Shown here: positions 1 through 13,100 of the stretch, in pieces
Numbering within the stretch: the first letter of the stretch is position 1
Layout: every line of letters starts with the position of its first letter
Assembly: GCA_039105265.1 (NCBI GenBank)
Contig: JAPFFF010000002.1
Span: 744,001-808,000, forward strand
DNA length: 64,000 nucleotides
Direction of reading: 5' to 3'
Source of the DNA: Tritrichomonas musculus
Lineage: Eukaryota; Parabasalia; Tritrichomonadida; Tritrichomonadidae
Made by a program: the position numbers and the translations under genes
The notes under the pieces: model-generated
What the model was told of the DNA's origin: nothing
Seen by the model: the letters and a program-made list of their open reading frames with translations, nothing else
Databases searched by the model: none

Positions 1-662
1 AGATGATGAAAATGAAAAAGAAGAAGAAGATGATGAAAATGAAAAAGAAGAAGAAGATGATGAAAATGAAAAAGAAGAAGAAGATGATGAAAATGAAAAA
101 GAAGAAGAAGATGATGAAAATGGAAAAGAAGAAGAAGATGATGAAAATGAAAAAGAAGAAGAAGATGATGAAAATGAAAAAGAAGAAGAAGATGATGAAA
201 ATGGAAAAGAAGAAGAAGAAGATGAAAATGAAAAAGAAAAAGAAGATGATGAAAATGAAAAAGAAGAAGAAAATGATGAAAATGAAAAAGAAGAAGAAGA
301 TGATGAAAATGGAAAAGAAGAAGAAGATGATGAAAATGAAAAAGAAGAAGAAGATGATGAAAATGAAAAAGAAGAAGAAGATGATGAAAATGGAAAAGAA
401 GAAGAAGATGATGAAAATGAAAATGGAAAAGAAGAAGAAAAAGATGAAAATGAAAAAGAAGAAGAAGATGATGAAAATGAAAAAGAAGAAGAAGATGATG
501 AAAATGGAAAAGAAGAAGAAGATGATGAAAATGAAAATGAAAAAGAAGAAGAAGATGATGAAAATGAAAAAGAAGAAGAAGATGATGAAAATGAAAAAGA
601 AGAAGAAAATGAAGAAGAAAATGATGAAAATGGAAAAGAAGAAGAAGAAGATGAAAATGAAA
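1..662 (+). repeat. X block, 5'-truncated by the window edge
   Basis: This is the 3' part of the recurrent block X. Its variant order matches the last 220 or so codon-units of the X blocks at 9,388 and 21,295, including the rare GAA to AAA change (gaaaaagatg, near 436). It ends in the diagnostic run where A5 has become A4, followed by an AAC in place of AAT. A full X would begin about 80 bp before base 1, so the array continues to the left. Confidence 0.85.
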
Positions 663-820
663 AGAAGAAGAAGATGATGAAAACGAAAAAGAAGAAGAAG
701 ATGATGAAAATGAAAAAGAAGAAGAAGATGATGAAAATGAAAAAGAAGAAGAAGATGATGAAAATGAAAAAGAAGAAGAAGATGATGAAAATGAAAAAGA
801 AGAAGAAAATGATGAAAATG
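662..820 (+). repeat. Short remnant segment between two -1 junctions
   Basis: About six near-canonical units lie between A5-to-A4 junctions at about 662 and 820. The order resembles the start of a Y block, but the next variant (near 843) appears about 180 bp after the junction instead of about 565 bp as in the Y block at 10,140. That suggests an internal loss of roughly 0.38 kb. Confidence 0.65.
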
Positions 821-821
821 A

Positions 822-3800
822 AAAGAAGAAGAAGATGATGAAAATGAAAATGGAAAAGAAGAAGAAGATGATGAAAATGAAAAAGAAGAAGAAAATGAAG
901 AAGAAGATGATGAAAATGAAAAAGAAGAAGAAGATGATGAAAATGAAAAAGAAGAAGAAGATGATGAAAATGAAAAAGAAGAAGAAGATGATGAAAATGG
1001 AAAAGAAGAAGAAGATGATGAAAATGAAAAAGAAGAAGAAGATGATGAAAATGAAAAAGAAGAAGAAAATGAAGAAGAAGATGATGAAAATGAAAAAGAA
1101 GAAGAAGATGATGAAAATGAAAAAGAAGAAGAAGATGATGAAAATGGAAAAGAAGAAGAAGATGATGAAAATGAAAATGGAAAAGAAGAAGAAGATGATG
1201 AAAATGAAAAAGAAGAAGAAAATGAAGAAGAAGATGATGAAAATGAAAAAGAAGAAGAAGATGATGAAAATGAAAAAGAAGAAGAAGATGATGAAAATGA
1301 AAAAGAAGAAGAAGATGATGAAAATGGAAAAGAAGAAGAAGATGATGAAAATGAAAAAGAAGAAGAAGATGATGAAAATGAAAAAGAAGAAGAAGATGAT
1401 GAAAATGGAAAAGAAGAAGAAGATGATGAAAATGAAAAAGAAGAAGAAGATGATGAAAATGAAAAAGAAGAAGAAGATGATGAAAATGAAAAAGAAGAAG
1501 AAGATGATGAAAATGAAAAAGAAGAAGAAGATGATGAAAATGGAAAAGAAGAAGATGATGAAAATGAAAAAGAAGAAGAAGATGATGAAAATGGAAAAGA
1601 AGAAGAAGATGATGAAAATGAAAAAGAAGAAGAAGATGATGAAAATGAAAAAGAAGAAGAAGATGATGAAAATGGAAAAGAAGAAGAAGAAGATGAAAAT
1701 GAAAAAGAAGAAGAAGATGATGAAAATGAAAAAGAAGAAGAAGATGATGAAAATGAAAAAGAAGAAGAAGAAGAAAATGATGAAAATGGAAAAGAAGAAG
1801 AAGATGATGAAAATGAAAAAGAAGAAGAAGATGATGAAAATGAAAAAGAAGAAGAAAATGATGAAAATGGAAAAGAAGAAGATGATGAAAATGAAAAAGA
1901 AGAAGAAGATGATGAAAATGGAAAAGAAGAAGAAGATGATGAAAATGGAAAAGAAGAAGAAGATGATGAAAATGAAAAAGAAGAAGAAGATGATGAAAAT
2001 GGAAAAGAAGAAGAAGAAGATGAAAATGAAAAAGAAGAAGAAGATGATGAAAATGAAAAAGAAGAAGAAGATGATGAAAATGAAAAAGAAAAAGAAGATG
2101 ATGAAAATGAAAAAGAAGAAGAAGATGATGAAAATGAAAAAGAAGAAGAAGATGATGAAAATGAAAAAGAAGAAGAAAATGAAGAAGAAGATGATGAAAA
2201 TGAAAATGAAGAAGAAGAAGAAAATGATTCAAATGAAAAAGAAGAAGAAGAAGATGATTCAAATGGAAAAGAAGAAGAAGATGATGAAAATGAAAATGAA
2301 AATGAAGAAGAAGATGATGAAAATGAAAAAGAAGAAGAAGAAGATGATTCAAATGGAAAAGAAGAAGAAGATGATGAAAACGAAAAAGAAGAAGAAGATG
2401 ATGAAAATGAAAAAGAAGAAGAAGATGATGAAAATGAAAAAGAAGAAGAAGATGATGAAAATGAAAATGAAGAAGAAGATGATGAAAATGAAAAAGAAGA
2501 AGAAGATGATGAAAATGAAAAAGAAGAAGAAGATGATGAAAATGAAAAAGAAGAAGAAGATGATGAAAATGGAAAAGAAGAAGAAGAAGATGAAAATGAA
2601 AAAGAAGAAGAAGATGATGAAAATGAAAAAGAAGAAGAAGATGATGAAAATGAAAAAGAAGAAGAAGAAGAAAATGATGAAAATGGAAAAGAAGAAGAAG
2701 ATGATGAAAATGAAAAAGAAGAAGAAGATGATGAAAATGAAAAAGAAGAAGAAAATGATGAAAATGGAAAAGAAGAAGATGATGAAAATGAAAAAGAAGA
2801 AGAAGATGATGAAAATGAAAAAGAAGAAGAAGATGATGAAAATGGAAAAGAAGAAGAAGATGATGAAAATGAAAAAGAAGAAGAAAATGAAGAAGAAGAT
2901 GATGAAAATGAAAATGAAGAAGAAGAAGAAAATGATTCAAATGAAAAAGAAGAAGAAGAAGATGATTCAAATGGAAAAGAAGAAGAAGATGATGAAAATG
3001 AAAATGAAAATGAAGAAGAAGATGATGAAAATGAAAAAGAAGAAGAAGATGAAGGAAATGCAAATGAAGAAGAAGATGATGAAAATGGAAAAGAAGAAGA
3101 AGATGATGAAAATGAAAAAGAAGAAGAAGAAGATGATTCAAATGGAAAAGAAGAAGAAGATGATGAAAATGAAAAAGAAGAAGAAAATGAAGAAGAAGAT
3201 GATGAAAATGAAAAAGAAGAAGAAAATGATGAAAATGAAAATGAAGAAGAAGAAGATGATGAAAATGAAAAAGAAGAAGATGATGATGAAAATGGAAAAG
3301 AAGAAGAAGATGATGAAAATGGAAAAGAAGAAGAAGATGATGAAAATGGAAAAGAAGAAGAAGATGATGAAAATGGAAAAGAAGAAGAAGATGATGAAAA
3401 TGAAAAAGAAGAAGAAGATGATGAAAATGAAAAAGAAGAAGAAGATGATGAAAATGGAAAAGAAGAAGAAGATGATGAAAATGAAAAAGAAGAAGAAAAT
3501 GAAGAAGAAGATGATGAAAATGAAAATGAAGAAGAAGAAGAAAATGATTCAAATGAAAAAGAAGAAGAAGAAGATGATGAAAATGAAAAAGAAGAAGAAA
3601 ATGAAGAAGAAGATGATGAAAATGAAAAAGAAGAAGAAAATGATGAAAATGAAAATGAAGAAGAAGAAGATGATGAAAATGAAAAAGAAGAAGAAGATGA
3701 TGAAAATGAAAAAGAAGAAGAAGATGATGAAAATGAAAAAGAAGAAGAAGATGATGAAAATGGAAAAGAAGAAGAAGATGATGAAAATGAAAAAGAAGAA

Positions 3801-4232
3801 GAAAATGAAGAAGAAGATGATGAAAATGAAAATGAAGAAGAAGAAGAAAATGATTCAAATGAAAAAGAAGAAGAAGAAGATGATTCAAATGGAAAAGAAG
3901 AAGAAGATGATGAAAATGAAAATGAAAATGAAGAAGAAGATGATGAAAATGAAAAAGAAGAAGAAGATGAAGGAAATGCAAATGAAGAAGAAGATGATTC
4001 AAATGGAAAAGAAGAAGAAGATGATGAAAATGAAAAAGAAGAAGAAAATGATGAAAATGAAAATGAAGAAGAAGAAGAAAATGATTCAAATGAAAAAGAA
4101 GAAGAAGAAGATGATTCAAATGGAAAAGAAGAAGAAGATGATGAAAATGAAAATGAAAATGAAGAAGAAGATGATGAAAATGAAAAAGAAGAAGAAGAAG
4201 ATGAAAATGCAAATGAAGAAGAAGAAGATTAA
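822..4232 (+). other. Open acidic reading frame ending in TAA; no start codon (possible coding relic)
   Basis: Counting from the last frame-C stop (819-821), the acidic phase is open for 1,136 codons and closes with TAA at 4230-4232. It is almost entirely E, D, N and K with scattered G and S and three A. Its last residues read DENANEEEED. There is no ATG in this phase here or anywhere else in the window, no plausible splice acceptor (no pyrimidine tract) and no domain, signal peptide or membrane segment. I do not call it a gene. What separates it from other acidic stretches is that it ends in a stop rather than a frameshift, inside the most diverged repeats of the window. It could be the degenerate 3' end of an ancestral acidic-repeat gene, or simply satellite with a chance nonsense change. 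Confidence 0.2.
2196..4120 (+). repeat. Diverged NDSN-rich cluster
   Basis: GATTCA (Asp-Ser in the acidic phase) occurs 12 times here, at 2226, 2256, 2346, 2934, 2964, 3135, 3546, 3852, 3882, 3996, 4083 and 4113. Elsewhere it comes in isolated sets of two or three. Two copies of a DEGNANEEE variant (near 3052 and 3970) and four consecutive GGA units (about 3285-3385) are interleaved. The local pattern (NDSN pair, NENENEEE, then S or GNAN unit) is itself repeated with about 0.3-0.9 kb spacing, so the cluster has undergone its own local duplications. It is the richest source of unique markers in the window. Confidence 0.8.
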
Positions 4233-4242
4233 AATGAAGTAG
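4230..4242 (+). other. Two stop codons in both open + frames
   Basis: TAA at 4230-4232 closes the acidic phase and TAG at 4240-4242 closes the lysine phase. The overall phase is not shifted, since the lysine phase resumes in register at 4261. This is the only point in the window where both open + frames end without an indel. It also supplies the only TTA/CTA triplets on the + strand that I noticed. Confidence 0.9.
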
Positions 4243-6306
4243 AAGAAGAAGAAGAAGAAAATGAAAATGAAAAAGAAGAAGAAGATGATGAAAATGGAAA
4301 AGAAGAAGAAGATGATGAAAATGAAAAAGAAGAAGAAGATGATGAAAATGGAAAAGAAGAAGAAGATGATGAAAATGAAAAAGAAGAAGAAAATGAAGAA
4401 GAAGATGATGAAAATGGAAAAGAAGAAGAAGATGATGAAAATGAAAAAGAAGAAGAAGATGATGAAAATGAAAAAGAAGAAGAAGAAGAAAATGATGAAA
4501 ATGGAAAAGAAGAAGAAGATGATGAAAATGAAAAAGAAGAAGAAGAAGATGAAAATGAAAAAGAAGAAGAAGATGATGAAAATGGAAAAGAAGAAGAAGA
4601 TGATGAAAATGAAAAAGAAGAAGAAAATGAAGAAGAAGATGATGAAAATGAAAATGAAAAAGAAGAAGAAGATGATGAAAATGAAAAAGAAGAAGAAGAT
4701 GATGAAAATGAAAAAGAAGAAGAAAATGAAGAAGAAGATGATGAAAATGGAAAAGAAGAAGAAGATGATGAAAATGGAAAAGAAGAAGAAGATGATGAAA
4801 ATGGAAAAGAAGAAGAAGATGATGAAAATGGAAAAGAAGAAGAAGATGATGAAAATGAAAAAGAAGAAGAAGAAGATGAAAATGAAAAAGAAGAAGAAGA
4901 TGATGAAAATGGAAAAGAAGAAGAAGAAGATGAAAATGAAAAAGAAGAAGAAGATGATGAAAATGGAAAAGAAGAAGAAGATGATGAAAATGAAAAAGAA
5001 GAAGAAAATGAAGAAGAAGATGATGAAAATGGAAAAGAAGAAGAAGATGATGAAAATGAAAAAGAAGATGATGAAAATAAAGAAAAAGAAGAAGGTGATG
5101 AAAATGAAAAAGAAGAAGATGATGATGAAAATGAAAAAGAAGAAGAAGATGATGAAAATGAAGAAAAAGAAGAAGAAGAAGAAAATGAAGAAGAAGATGA
5201 TGAAAATGAAGAAAAAGAAAAAGAAGAAGAAAATGAAGAAGAAGATGATGAAAATGAAAAAGAAGAAGAAGATGATGAAAATGAAAAAGAAGAAGAAGAT
5301 GATGAAAATGAAAAAGAAGAAGAAGATGATGAAAATGGAAAAGAAGAAGAAGATGATGAAAATGAAAATGGAAAAGAAGAAGAAGAAGATGAAAATGAAA
5401 AAGAAGAAGAAGATGATGAAAATGAAAAAGAAGAAGAAAATGAAGAAGAAGATGATGAAAATGAAAAAGAAGAAGAAGATGATGAAAATGGAAAAGAAGA
5501 AGAAGATGATGAAAATGAAAAAGAAGAAGAAGATGATGAAAATGAAAATGAAAAAGAAGAAGAAGATGATGAAAATGAAAATGAAAAAGAAGAAGAAGAA
5601 GATGAAAATGAAAAAGAAGAAGAAGATGATGAAAATGAAAAAGAAGAAGAAGATGATGAAAATGAAAAAGAAGAAGAAGATGATGAAAATGAAAAAGAAG
5701 AAGAAGATGATGAAAATGGAAAAGAAGAAGAAGATGATGAAAATGAAAAAGAAGAAGAAGATGATGAAAATGAAAAAGAAGAAGAAGATGATGAAAATGA
5801 AAAAGAAGAAGAAGATGATGAAAATGAAAAAGAAGAAGAAGATGATGAAAATGAAAAAGAAGAAGAAGATGATGAAAATGAAAAAGAAGAAGAAGATGAT
5901 GAAAATGAAAAAGAAGAAGAAGAAGAAAATGATGAAAATGGAAAAGAAGAAGAAGATGATGAAAATGAAAAAGAAGAAGAAGATGATGAAAATGGAAAAG
6001 AAGAAGAAGATGATGAAAATGAAAAAGAAGAAGAAGAAGATGAAAATGGAAAAGAAGAAGAAGATGATGAAAATGAAAAAGAAGAAGAAGATGATGAAAA
6101 TGAAAAAGAAGAAGAAGATGATGAAAATGAAAAAGAAGAAGAAGATGATGAAAATGAAAAAGAAGAAGAAGATGATGAAAATGGAAAAGAAGAAGAAGAT
6201 GATGAAAATGAAAAAGAAGAAGAAGATGATGAAAATGAAAATGAAAAAGAAGAAGAAGATGATGAAAATGAAAATGAAAAAGAAGAAGAAGAAGATGAAA
6301 ATGAAA
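4243..6306 (+). repeat. Y-block 3' portion
   Basis: This stretch carries the typical tail of Y. A run of four GGA-bearing units (about 4740-4845) is followed about 0.33 kb later by the KEKEEGDEN landmark (AATAAAG at about 5078, GGT codon just after), then EEKEEEEE and EEKEKEEE variants, NENEK units and the terminal A5-to-A4 junction at about 6306. The order matches the tail of Y at 13,600-15,719. The 5' half of Y, including the EKD landmark, is absent and is replaced by the diverged region ending at 4242. Confidence 0.8.
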
Positions 6307-7058
6307 AGAAGAAGAAGATGATGAAAACGAAAAAGAAGAAGAAGATGATGAAAATGAAAAAGAAGAAGAAGATGATGAAAATGAAAAAGAAGAAGAAGAT
6401 GATGAAAATGAAAAAGAAGAAGAAGATGATGAAAATGAAAAAGAAGAAGAAGATGATGAAAATGAAAAAGAAGAAGAAGATGATGAAAATGAAAAAGAAG
6501 AAGAAGATGATGAAAATGGAAAAGAAGAAGAAGATGATGAAAATGAAAAAGAAGAAGAAGATGATGAAAATGAAAAAGAAGAAGAAGATGATGAAAATGG
6601 AAAAGAAGAAGAAGAAGATGAAAATGAAAAAGAAAAAGAAGATGATGAAAATGAAAAAGAAGAAGAAAATGATGAAAATGAAAAAGAAGAAGAAGATGAT
6701 GAAAATGGAAAAGAAGAAGAAGATGATGAAAATGAAAAAGAAGAAGAAGATGATGAAAATGAAAAAGAAGAAGAAGATGATGAAAATGGAAAAGAAGAAG
6801 AAGATGATGAAAATGAAAATGGAAAAGAAGAAGAAGAAGATGAAAATGAAAAAGAAGAAGAAGATGATGAAAATGAAAAAGAAGAAGAAGATGATGAAAA
6901 TGGAAAAGAAGAAGAAGATGATGAAAATGAAAATGAAAAAGAAGAAGAAGATGATGAAAATGAAAAAGAAGAAGAAGATGATGAAAATGAAAAAGAAGAA
7001 GAAAATGAAGAAGAAGATGATGAAAATGGAAAAGAAGAAGAAGAAGATGAAAATGAAA
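6306..7058 (+). repeat. X block, Z-type
   Basis: This is a 752-bp block between A5-to-A4 junctions that opens with the AAC marker. Unlike the X blocks that precede Y, it lacks the GAA-to-AAA change in the ENGKEEE unit (gaagaagatg near 6830). It is followed by a Z block. Confidence 0.85.
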
Positions 7059-9388
7059 AGAAGAAGAAGATGATGAAAACGAAAAAGAAGAAGAAGATGA
7101 TGAAAATGAAAAAGAAGAAGAAGATGATGAAAATGAAAAAGAAGAAGAAGATGATGAAAATGAAAAAGAAGAAGAAGATGATGAAAATGAAAAAGAAGAA
7201 GAAGATGATGAAAATGAAAAAGAAGAAGAAGATGATGAAAATGAAAAAGAAGAAGAAGATGATGAAAATGAAAAAGAAGAAGAAGATGATGAAAATGAAA
7301 AAGAAGAAGAAGATGATGAAAATGGAAAAGAAGAAGAAGATGATGAAAATGAAAAAGAAGAAGAAGATGATGAAAATGAAAAAGAAGAAGAAGATGATGA
7401 AAATGGAAAAGAAGAAGAAGAAGATGAAAATGAAAAAGAAAAAGAAGATGATGAAAATGGAAAAGAAGAAGAAGATGATGAAAATGAAAAAGAAGAAGAA
7501 GATGATGAAAATGAAAAAGAAGAAGAAGATGATGAAAATGGAAAAGAAGAAGAAGATGATGAAAATGAAAATGGAAAAGAAGAAGAAGAAGATGAAAATG
7601 AAAAAGAAGAAGAAGATGATGAAAATGAAAAAGAAGAAGAAGATGATGAAAATGGAAAAGAAGAAGAAGATGATGAAAATGAAAATGAAAAAGAAGAAGA
7701 AGATGATGAAAATGAAAAAGAAGAAGAAGATGATGAAAATGAAAAAGAAGAAGAAAATGAAGAAGAAGATGATGAAAATGAAAAAGAAGAAGAAGATGAT
7801 GAAAATGAAAAAGAAGAAGAAGATGATGAAAATGAAAAAGAAGAAGAAGATGATGAAAATGGAAAAGAAGAAGAAGATGATGAAAATGAAAAAGAAGAAG
7901 AAGATGATGAAAATGAAAAAGAAGAAGAAAATGAAGAAGAAGATGATGAAAATGAAAATGAAAAAGAAGAAGAAGATGATGAAAATGAAAAAGAAGAAGA
8001 AGATGATGAAAATGAAAAAGAAGAAGAAGATGATGAAAATGAAAAAGAAGAAGAAGATGATGAAAATGAAAAAGAAGAAGAAAATGATGAAAATGGAAAA
8101 GAAGAAGATGATGAAAATGAAAAAGAAGAAGAAGATGATGAAAATGGAAAAGAAGAAGAAGATGATGAAAATGAAAAAGAAGAAGAAGATGATGAAAATG
8201 AAAAAGAAGAAGAAGATGATGAAAATGGAAAAGAAGAAGAAGAAGATGAAAATGAAAAAGAAGAAGAAGATGATGAAAATGAAAAAGAAGAAGAAGATGA
8301 TGAAAATGAAAAAGAAGAAGAAGAAGAAAATGATGAAAATGGAAAAGAAGAAGAAGATGATGAAAATGAAAAAGAAGAAGAAGATGATGAAAATGAAAAA
8401 GAAGAAGAAAATGATGAAAATGGAAAAGAAGAAGATGATGAAAATGAAAAAGAAGAAGAAAATGATGAAAATGGAAAAGAAGAAGAAGATGATGAAAATG
8501 GAAAAGAAGAAGAAGATGATGAAAATGAAAAAGAAGAAGAAGATGATGAAAATGGAAAAGAAGAAGAAGAAGATGAAAATGAAAAAGAAGAAGAAGATGA
8601 TGAAAATGAAAAAGAAGAAGAAGATGATGAAAATGAAAAAGAAAAAGAAGATGATGAAAATGAAAAAGAAGAAGAAGATGATGAAAATGAAAAAGAAGAA
8701 GAAGATGATGAAAATGAAAAAGAAGAAGAAAATGAAGAAGAAGATGATGAAAATGAAAATGAAGAAGAAGAAGAAAATGATTCAAATGAAAAAGAAGAAG
8801 AAGAAGATGATTCAAATGGAAAAGAAGAAGAAGATGATGAAAATGAAAATGAAAATGAAGAAGAAGATGATGAAAATGAAAAAGAAGAAGAAGAAGATGA
8901 TTCAAATGGAAAAGAAGAAGAAGATGATGAAAACGAAAAAGAAGAAGAAGATGATGAAAATGAAAAAGAAGAAGAAGATGATGAAAATGAAAAAGAAGAA
9001 GAAGAAGAAAATGATGAAAATGGAAAAGAAGAAGAAGATGATGAAAATGAAAAAGAAGAAGAAGATGATGAAAATGGAAAAGAAGAAGAAGATGATGAAA
9101 ATGAAAAAGAAGAAGAAGAAGATGAAAATGGAAAAGAAGAAGAAGATGATGAAAATGAAAAAGAAGAAGAAGATGATGAAAATGAAAAAGAAGAAGAAGA
9201 TGATGAAAATGAAAAAGAAGAAGAAGATGATGAAAATGAAAAAGAAGAAGAAGATGATGAAAATGGAAAAGAAGAAGAAGATGATGAAAATGAAAAAGAA
9301 GAAGAAGATGATGAAAATGAAAATGAAAAAGAAGAAGAAGATGATGAAAATGAAAATGAAAAAGAAGAAGAAGAAGATGAAAATGAAA
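7058..9388 (+). repeat. Z block
   Basis: This block is about 2,330 bp. It begins with about nine near-canonical units after an AAC marker, passes through two ENDENGKEEDDEN variants and reaches a three-member GATTCA cluster (8779, 8809, 8899) followed by a second AAC (about 8934). About 0.45 kb later it ends at an A5-to-A4 junction. It pairs with 18,977-21,295 at an offset of 11,907 bp for the GATTCA cluster. Its length differs from that copy by only 12 bp, a multiple of three. Confidence 0.85.
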
Positions 9389-10140
9389 AGAAGAAGAAGA
9401 TGATGAAAACGAAAAAGAAGAAGAAGATGATGAAAATGAAAAAGAAGAAGAAGATGATGAAAATGAAAAAGAAGAAGAAGATGATGAAAATGAAAAAGAA
9501 GAAGAAGATGATGAAAATGAAAAAGAAGAAGAAGATGATGAAAATGAAAAAGAAGAAGAAGATGATGAAAATGAAAAAGAAGAAGAAGATGATGAAAATG
9601 GAAAAGAAGAAGAAGATGATGAAAATGAAAAAGAAGAAGAAGATGATGAAAATGAAAAAGAAGAAGAAGATGATGAAAATGGAAAAGAAGAAGAAGAAGA
9701 TGAAAATGAAAAAGAAAAAGAAGATGATGAAAATGAAAAAGAAGAAGAAAATGATGAAAATGAAAAAGAAGAAGAAGATGATGAAAATGGAAAAGAAGAA
9801 GAAGATGATGAAAATGAAAAAGAAGAAGAAGATGATGAAAATGAAAAAGAAGAAGAAGATGATGAAAATGGAAAAGAAGAAGAAGATGATGAAAATGAAA
9901 ATGGAAAAGAAGAAGAAAAAGATGAAAATGAAAAAGAAGAAGAAGATGATGAAAATGAAAAAGAAGAAGAAGATGATGAAAATGGAAAAGAAGAAGAAGA
10001 TGATGAAAATGAAAATGAAAAAGAAGAAGAAGATGATGAAAATGAAAAAGAAGAAGAAGATGATGAAAATGAAAAAGAAGAAGAAAATGAAGAAGAAGAT
10101 GATGAAAATGGAAAAGAAGAAGAAGAAGATGAAAATGAAA
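9388..10140 (+). repeat. X block, Y-type
   Basis: This 752-bp block carries the AAA-for-GAA change (gaaaaagatg near 9913) shared with the X copies at 1, 21,295, 29,587 and 50,909. Those that are whole are followed by Y. The shared variant ties the block to its position in the higher-order repeat. Confidence 0.85.
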
Positions 10141-13100
10141 AGAAGAAGAAGATGATGAAAACGAAAAAGAAGAAGAAGATGATGAAAATGAAAAAGAAGA
10201 AGAAGATGATGAAAATGAAAAAGAAGAAGAAGATGATGAAAATGAAAAAGAAGAAGAAGATGATGAAAATGAAAAAGAAGAAGAAGATGATGAAAATGAA
10301 AAAGAAGAAGAAGATGATGAAAATGAAAAAGAAGAAGAAGATGATGAAAATGAAAAAGAAGAAGAAGATGATGAAAATGAAAAAGAAGAAGAAGATGATG
10401 AAAATGGAAAAGAAGAAGAAGATGATGAAAATGAAAATGAAAAAGAAGAAGAAGATGATGAAAATGAAAAAGAAGAAGAAGATGATGAAAATGGAAAAGA
10501 AGAAGAAGAAGATGAAAATGAAAAAGAAAAAGAAGATGATGAAAATGAAAAAGAAGAAGAAAATGATGAAAATGAAAAAGAAGAAGAAGATGATGAAAAT
10601 GGAAAAGAAGAAGAAGATGATGAAAATGAAAAAGAAGAAGAAGATGATGAAAATGAAAAAGAAGAAGAAGATGATGAAAATGGAAAAGAAGAAGAAGATG
10701 ATGAAAATGAAAATGGAAAAGAAGAAGAAGATGATGAAAATGAAAAAGAAGAAGAAAATGAAGAAGAAGATGATGAAAATGAAAAAGAAGAAGAAGATGA
10801 TGAAAATGAAAAAGAAGAAGAAGATGATGAAAATGAAAAAGAAGAAGAAGATGATGAAAATGGAAAAGAAGAAGAAGATGATGAAAATGAAAAAGAAGAA
10901 GAAGATGATGAAAATGAAAAAGAAGAAGAAGATGATGAAAATGGAAAAGAAGAAGAAGATGATGAAAATGAAAAAGAAGAAGAAGATGATGAAAATGAAA
11001 AAGAAGAAGAAGATGATGAAAATGAAAAAGAAGAAGAAGATGATGAAAATGAAAAAGAAGAAGAAAATGATGAAAATGGAAAAGAAGAAGATGATGAAAA
11101 TGAAAAAGAAGAAGAAGATGATGAAAATGGAAAAGAAGAAGAAGATGATGAAAATGAAAAAGAAGAAGAAGATGATGAAAATGAAAAAGAAGAAGAAGAT
11201 GATGAAAATGGAAAAGAAGAAGAAGAAGATGAAAATGAAAAAGAAGAAGAAGATGATGAAAATGAAAAAGAAGAAGAAGATGATGAAAATGAAAAAGAAG
11301 AAGAAGAAGAAAATGATGAAAATGGAAAAGAAGAAGAAGATGATGAAAATGAAAAAGAAGAAGAAGATGATGAAAATGAAAAAGAAGAAGAAAATGATGA
11401 AAATGGAAAAGAAGAAGATGATGAAAATGAAAAAGAAGAAGAAGATGATGAAAATGGAAAAGAAGAAGAAGATGATGAAAATGGAAAAGAAGAAGAAGAT
11501 GATGAAAATGAAAAAGAAGAAGAAGATGATGAAAATGGAAAAGAAGAAGAAGAAGATGAAAATGAAAAAGAAGAAGAAGATGATGAAAATGAAAAAGAAG
11601 AAGAAGATGATGAAAATGAAAAAGAAAAAGAAGATGATGAAAATGAAAAAGAAGAAGAAGATGATGAAAATGAAAAAGAAGAAGAAGATGATGAAAATGA
11701 AAAAGAAGAAGAAAATGAAGAAGAAGATGATGAAAATGAAAATGAAGAAGAAGAAGAAAATGATTCAAATGAAAAAGAAGAAGAAGAAGATGATTCAAAT
11801 GGAAAAGAAGAAGAAGATGATGAAAATGAAAATGAAAATGAAGAAGAAGATGATGAAAATGAAAAAGAAGAAGAAGAAGATGAAAATGGAAAAGAAGAAG
11901 AAGATGATGAAAACGAAAAAGAAGAAGAAGATGATGAAAATGAAAAAGAAGAAGAAGATGATGAAAATGAAAAAGAAGAAGAAGATGATGAAAATGAAAA
12001 TGAAGAAGAAGATGATGAAAATGAAAAAGAAGAAGAAGATGATGAAAATGAAAAAGAAGAAGAAGATGATGAAAATGAAAAAGAAGAAGAAGATGATGAA
12101 AATGGAAAAGAAGAAGAAGAAGATGAAAATGAAAAAGAAGAAGAAGATGATGAAAATGAAAAAGAAGAAGAAGATGATGAAAATGAAAAAGAAGAAGAAG
12201 AAGAAAATGATGAAAATGGAAAAGAAGAAGAAGATGATGAAAATGAAAAAGAAGAAGAAGATGATGAAAATGAAAAAGAAGAAGAAAATGATGAAAATGG
12301 AAAAGAAGAAGATGATGAAAATGAAAAAGAAGAAGAAGATGATGAAAATGGAAAAGAAGAAGAAGATGATGAAAATGGAAAAGAAGAAGAAGATGATGAA
12401 AATGAAAAAGAAGAAGAAAATGAAGAAGAAGATGATGAAAATGAAAAAGAAGAAGAAGATGATGAAAATGAAAAAGAAGAAGAAGATGATGAAAATGGAA
12501 AAGAAGAAGAAGAAGATGAAAATGAAAAAGAAGAAGAAGATGATGAAAATGAAAAAGAAGAAGAAGATGATGAAAATGAAAAAGAAGAAGAAGATGATGA
12601 AAATGAAAAAGAAGAAGAAGATGATGAAAATGAAAAAGAAGAAGAAGATGATGAAAATGAAAAAGAAGAAGAAGATGATGAAAATGAAAAAGAAGAAGAA
12701 GATGATGAAAATGGAAAAGAAGAAGAAGATGATGAAAATGAAAAAGAAGAAGAAGATGATGAAAATGAAAAAGAAGAAGAAGATGATGAAAATGGAAAAG
12801 AAGAAGAAGATGATGAAAATGAAAATGAAAAAGAAGAAGAAGATGATGAAAATGAAAAAGAAGAAGAAGATGATGAAAATGAAAAAGAAGAAGAAGATGA
12901 TGAAAATGAAAAAGATGAAGAAGAAGAAAATGATGAAAATGGAAAAGAAGAAGAAGAAGATGAAAATGAAAAAGAAGAAGAAGATGATGAAAATGAAAAA
13001 GAAGAAGAAGATGATGAAAATGGAAAAGAAGAAGAAGATGATGAAAATGAAAAAGAAGAAGAAAATGAAGAAGAAGATGATGAAAATGAAAATGAAAAAG

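Noticed and set aside
5060-5110. AATAAA-like polyadenylation signals in the KEKEEGDEN landmark (11 copies)
   Set aside because: The AATAAAG there is one base change in a repeat unit, with no downstream GU-rich element and no gene upstream; it is better used as a repeat marker.
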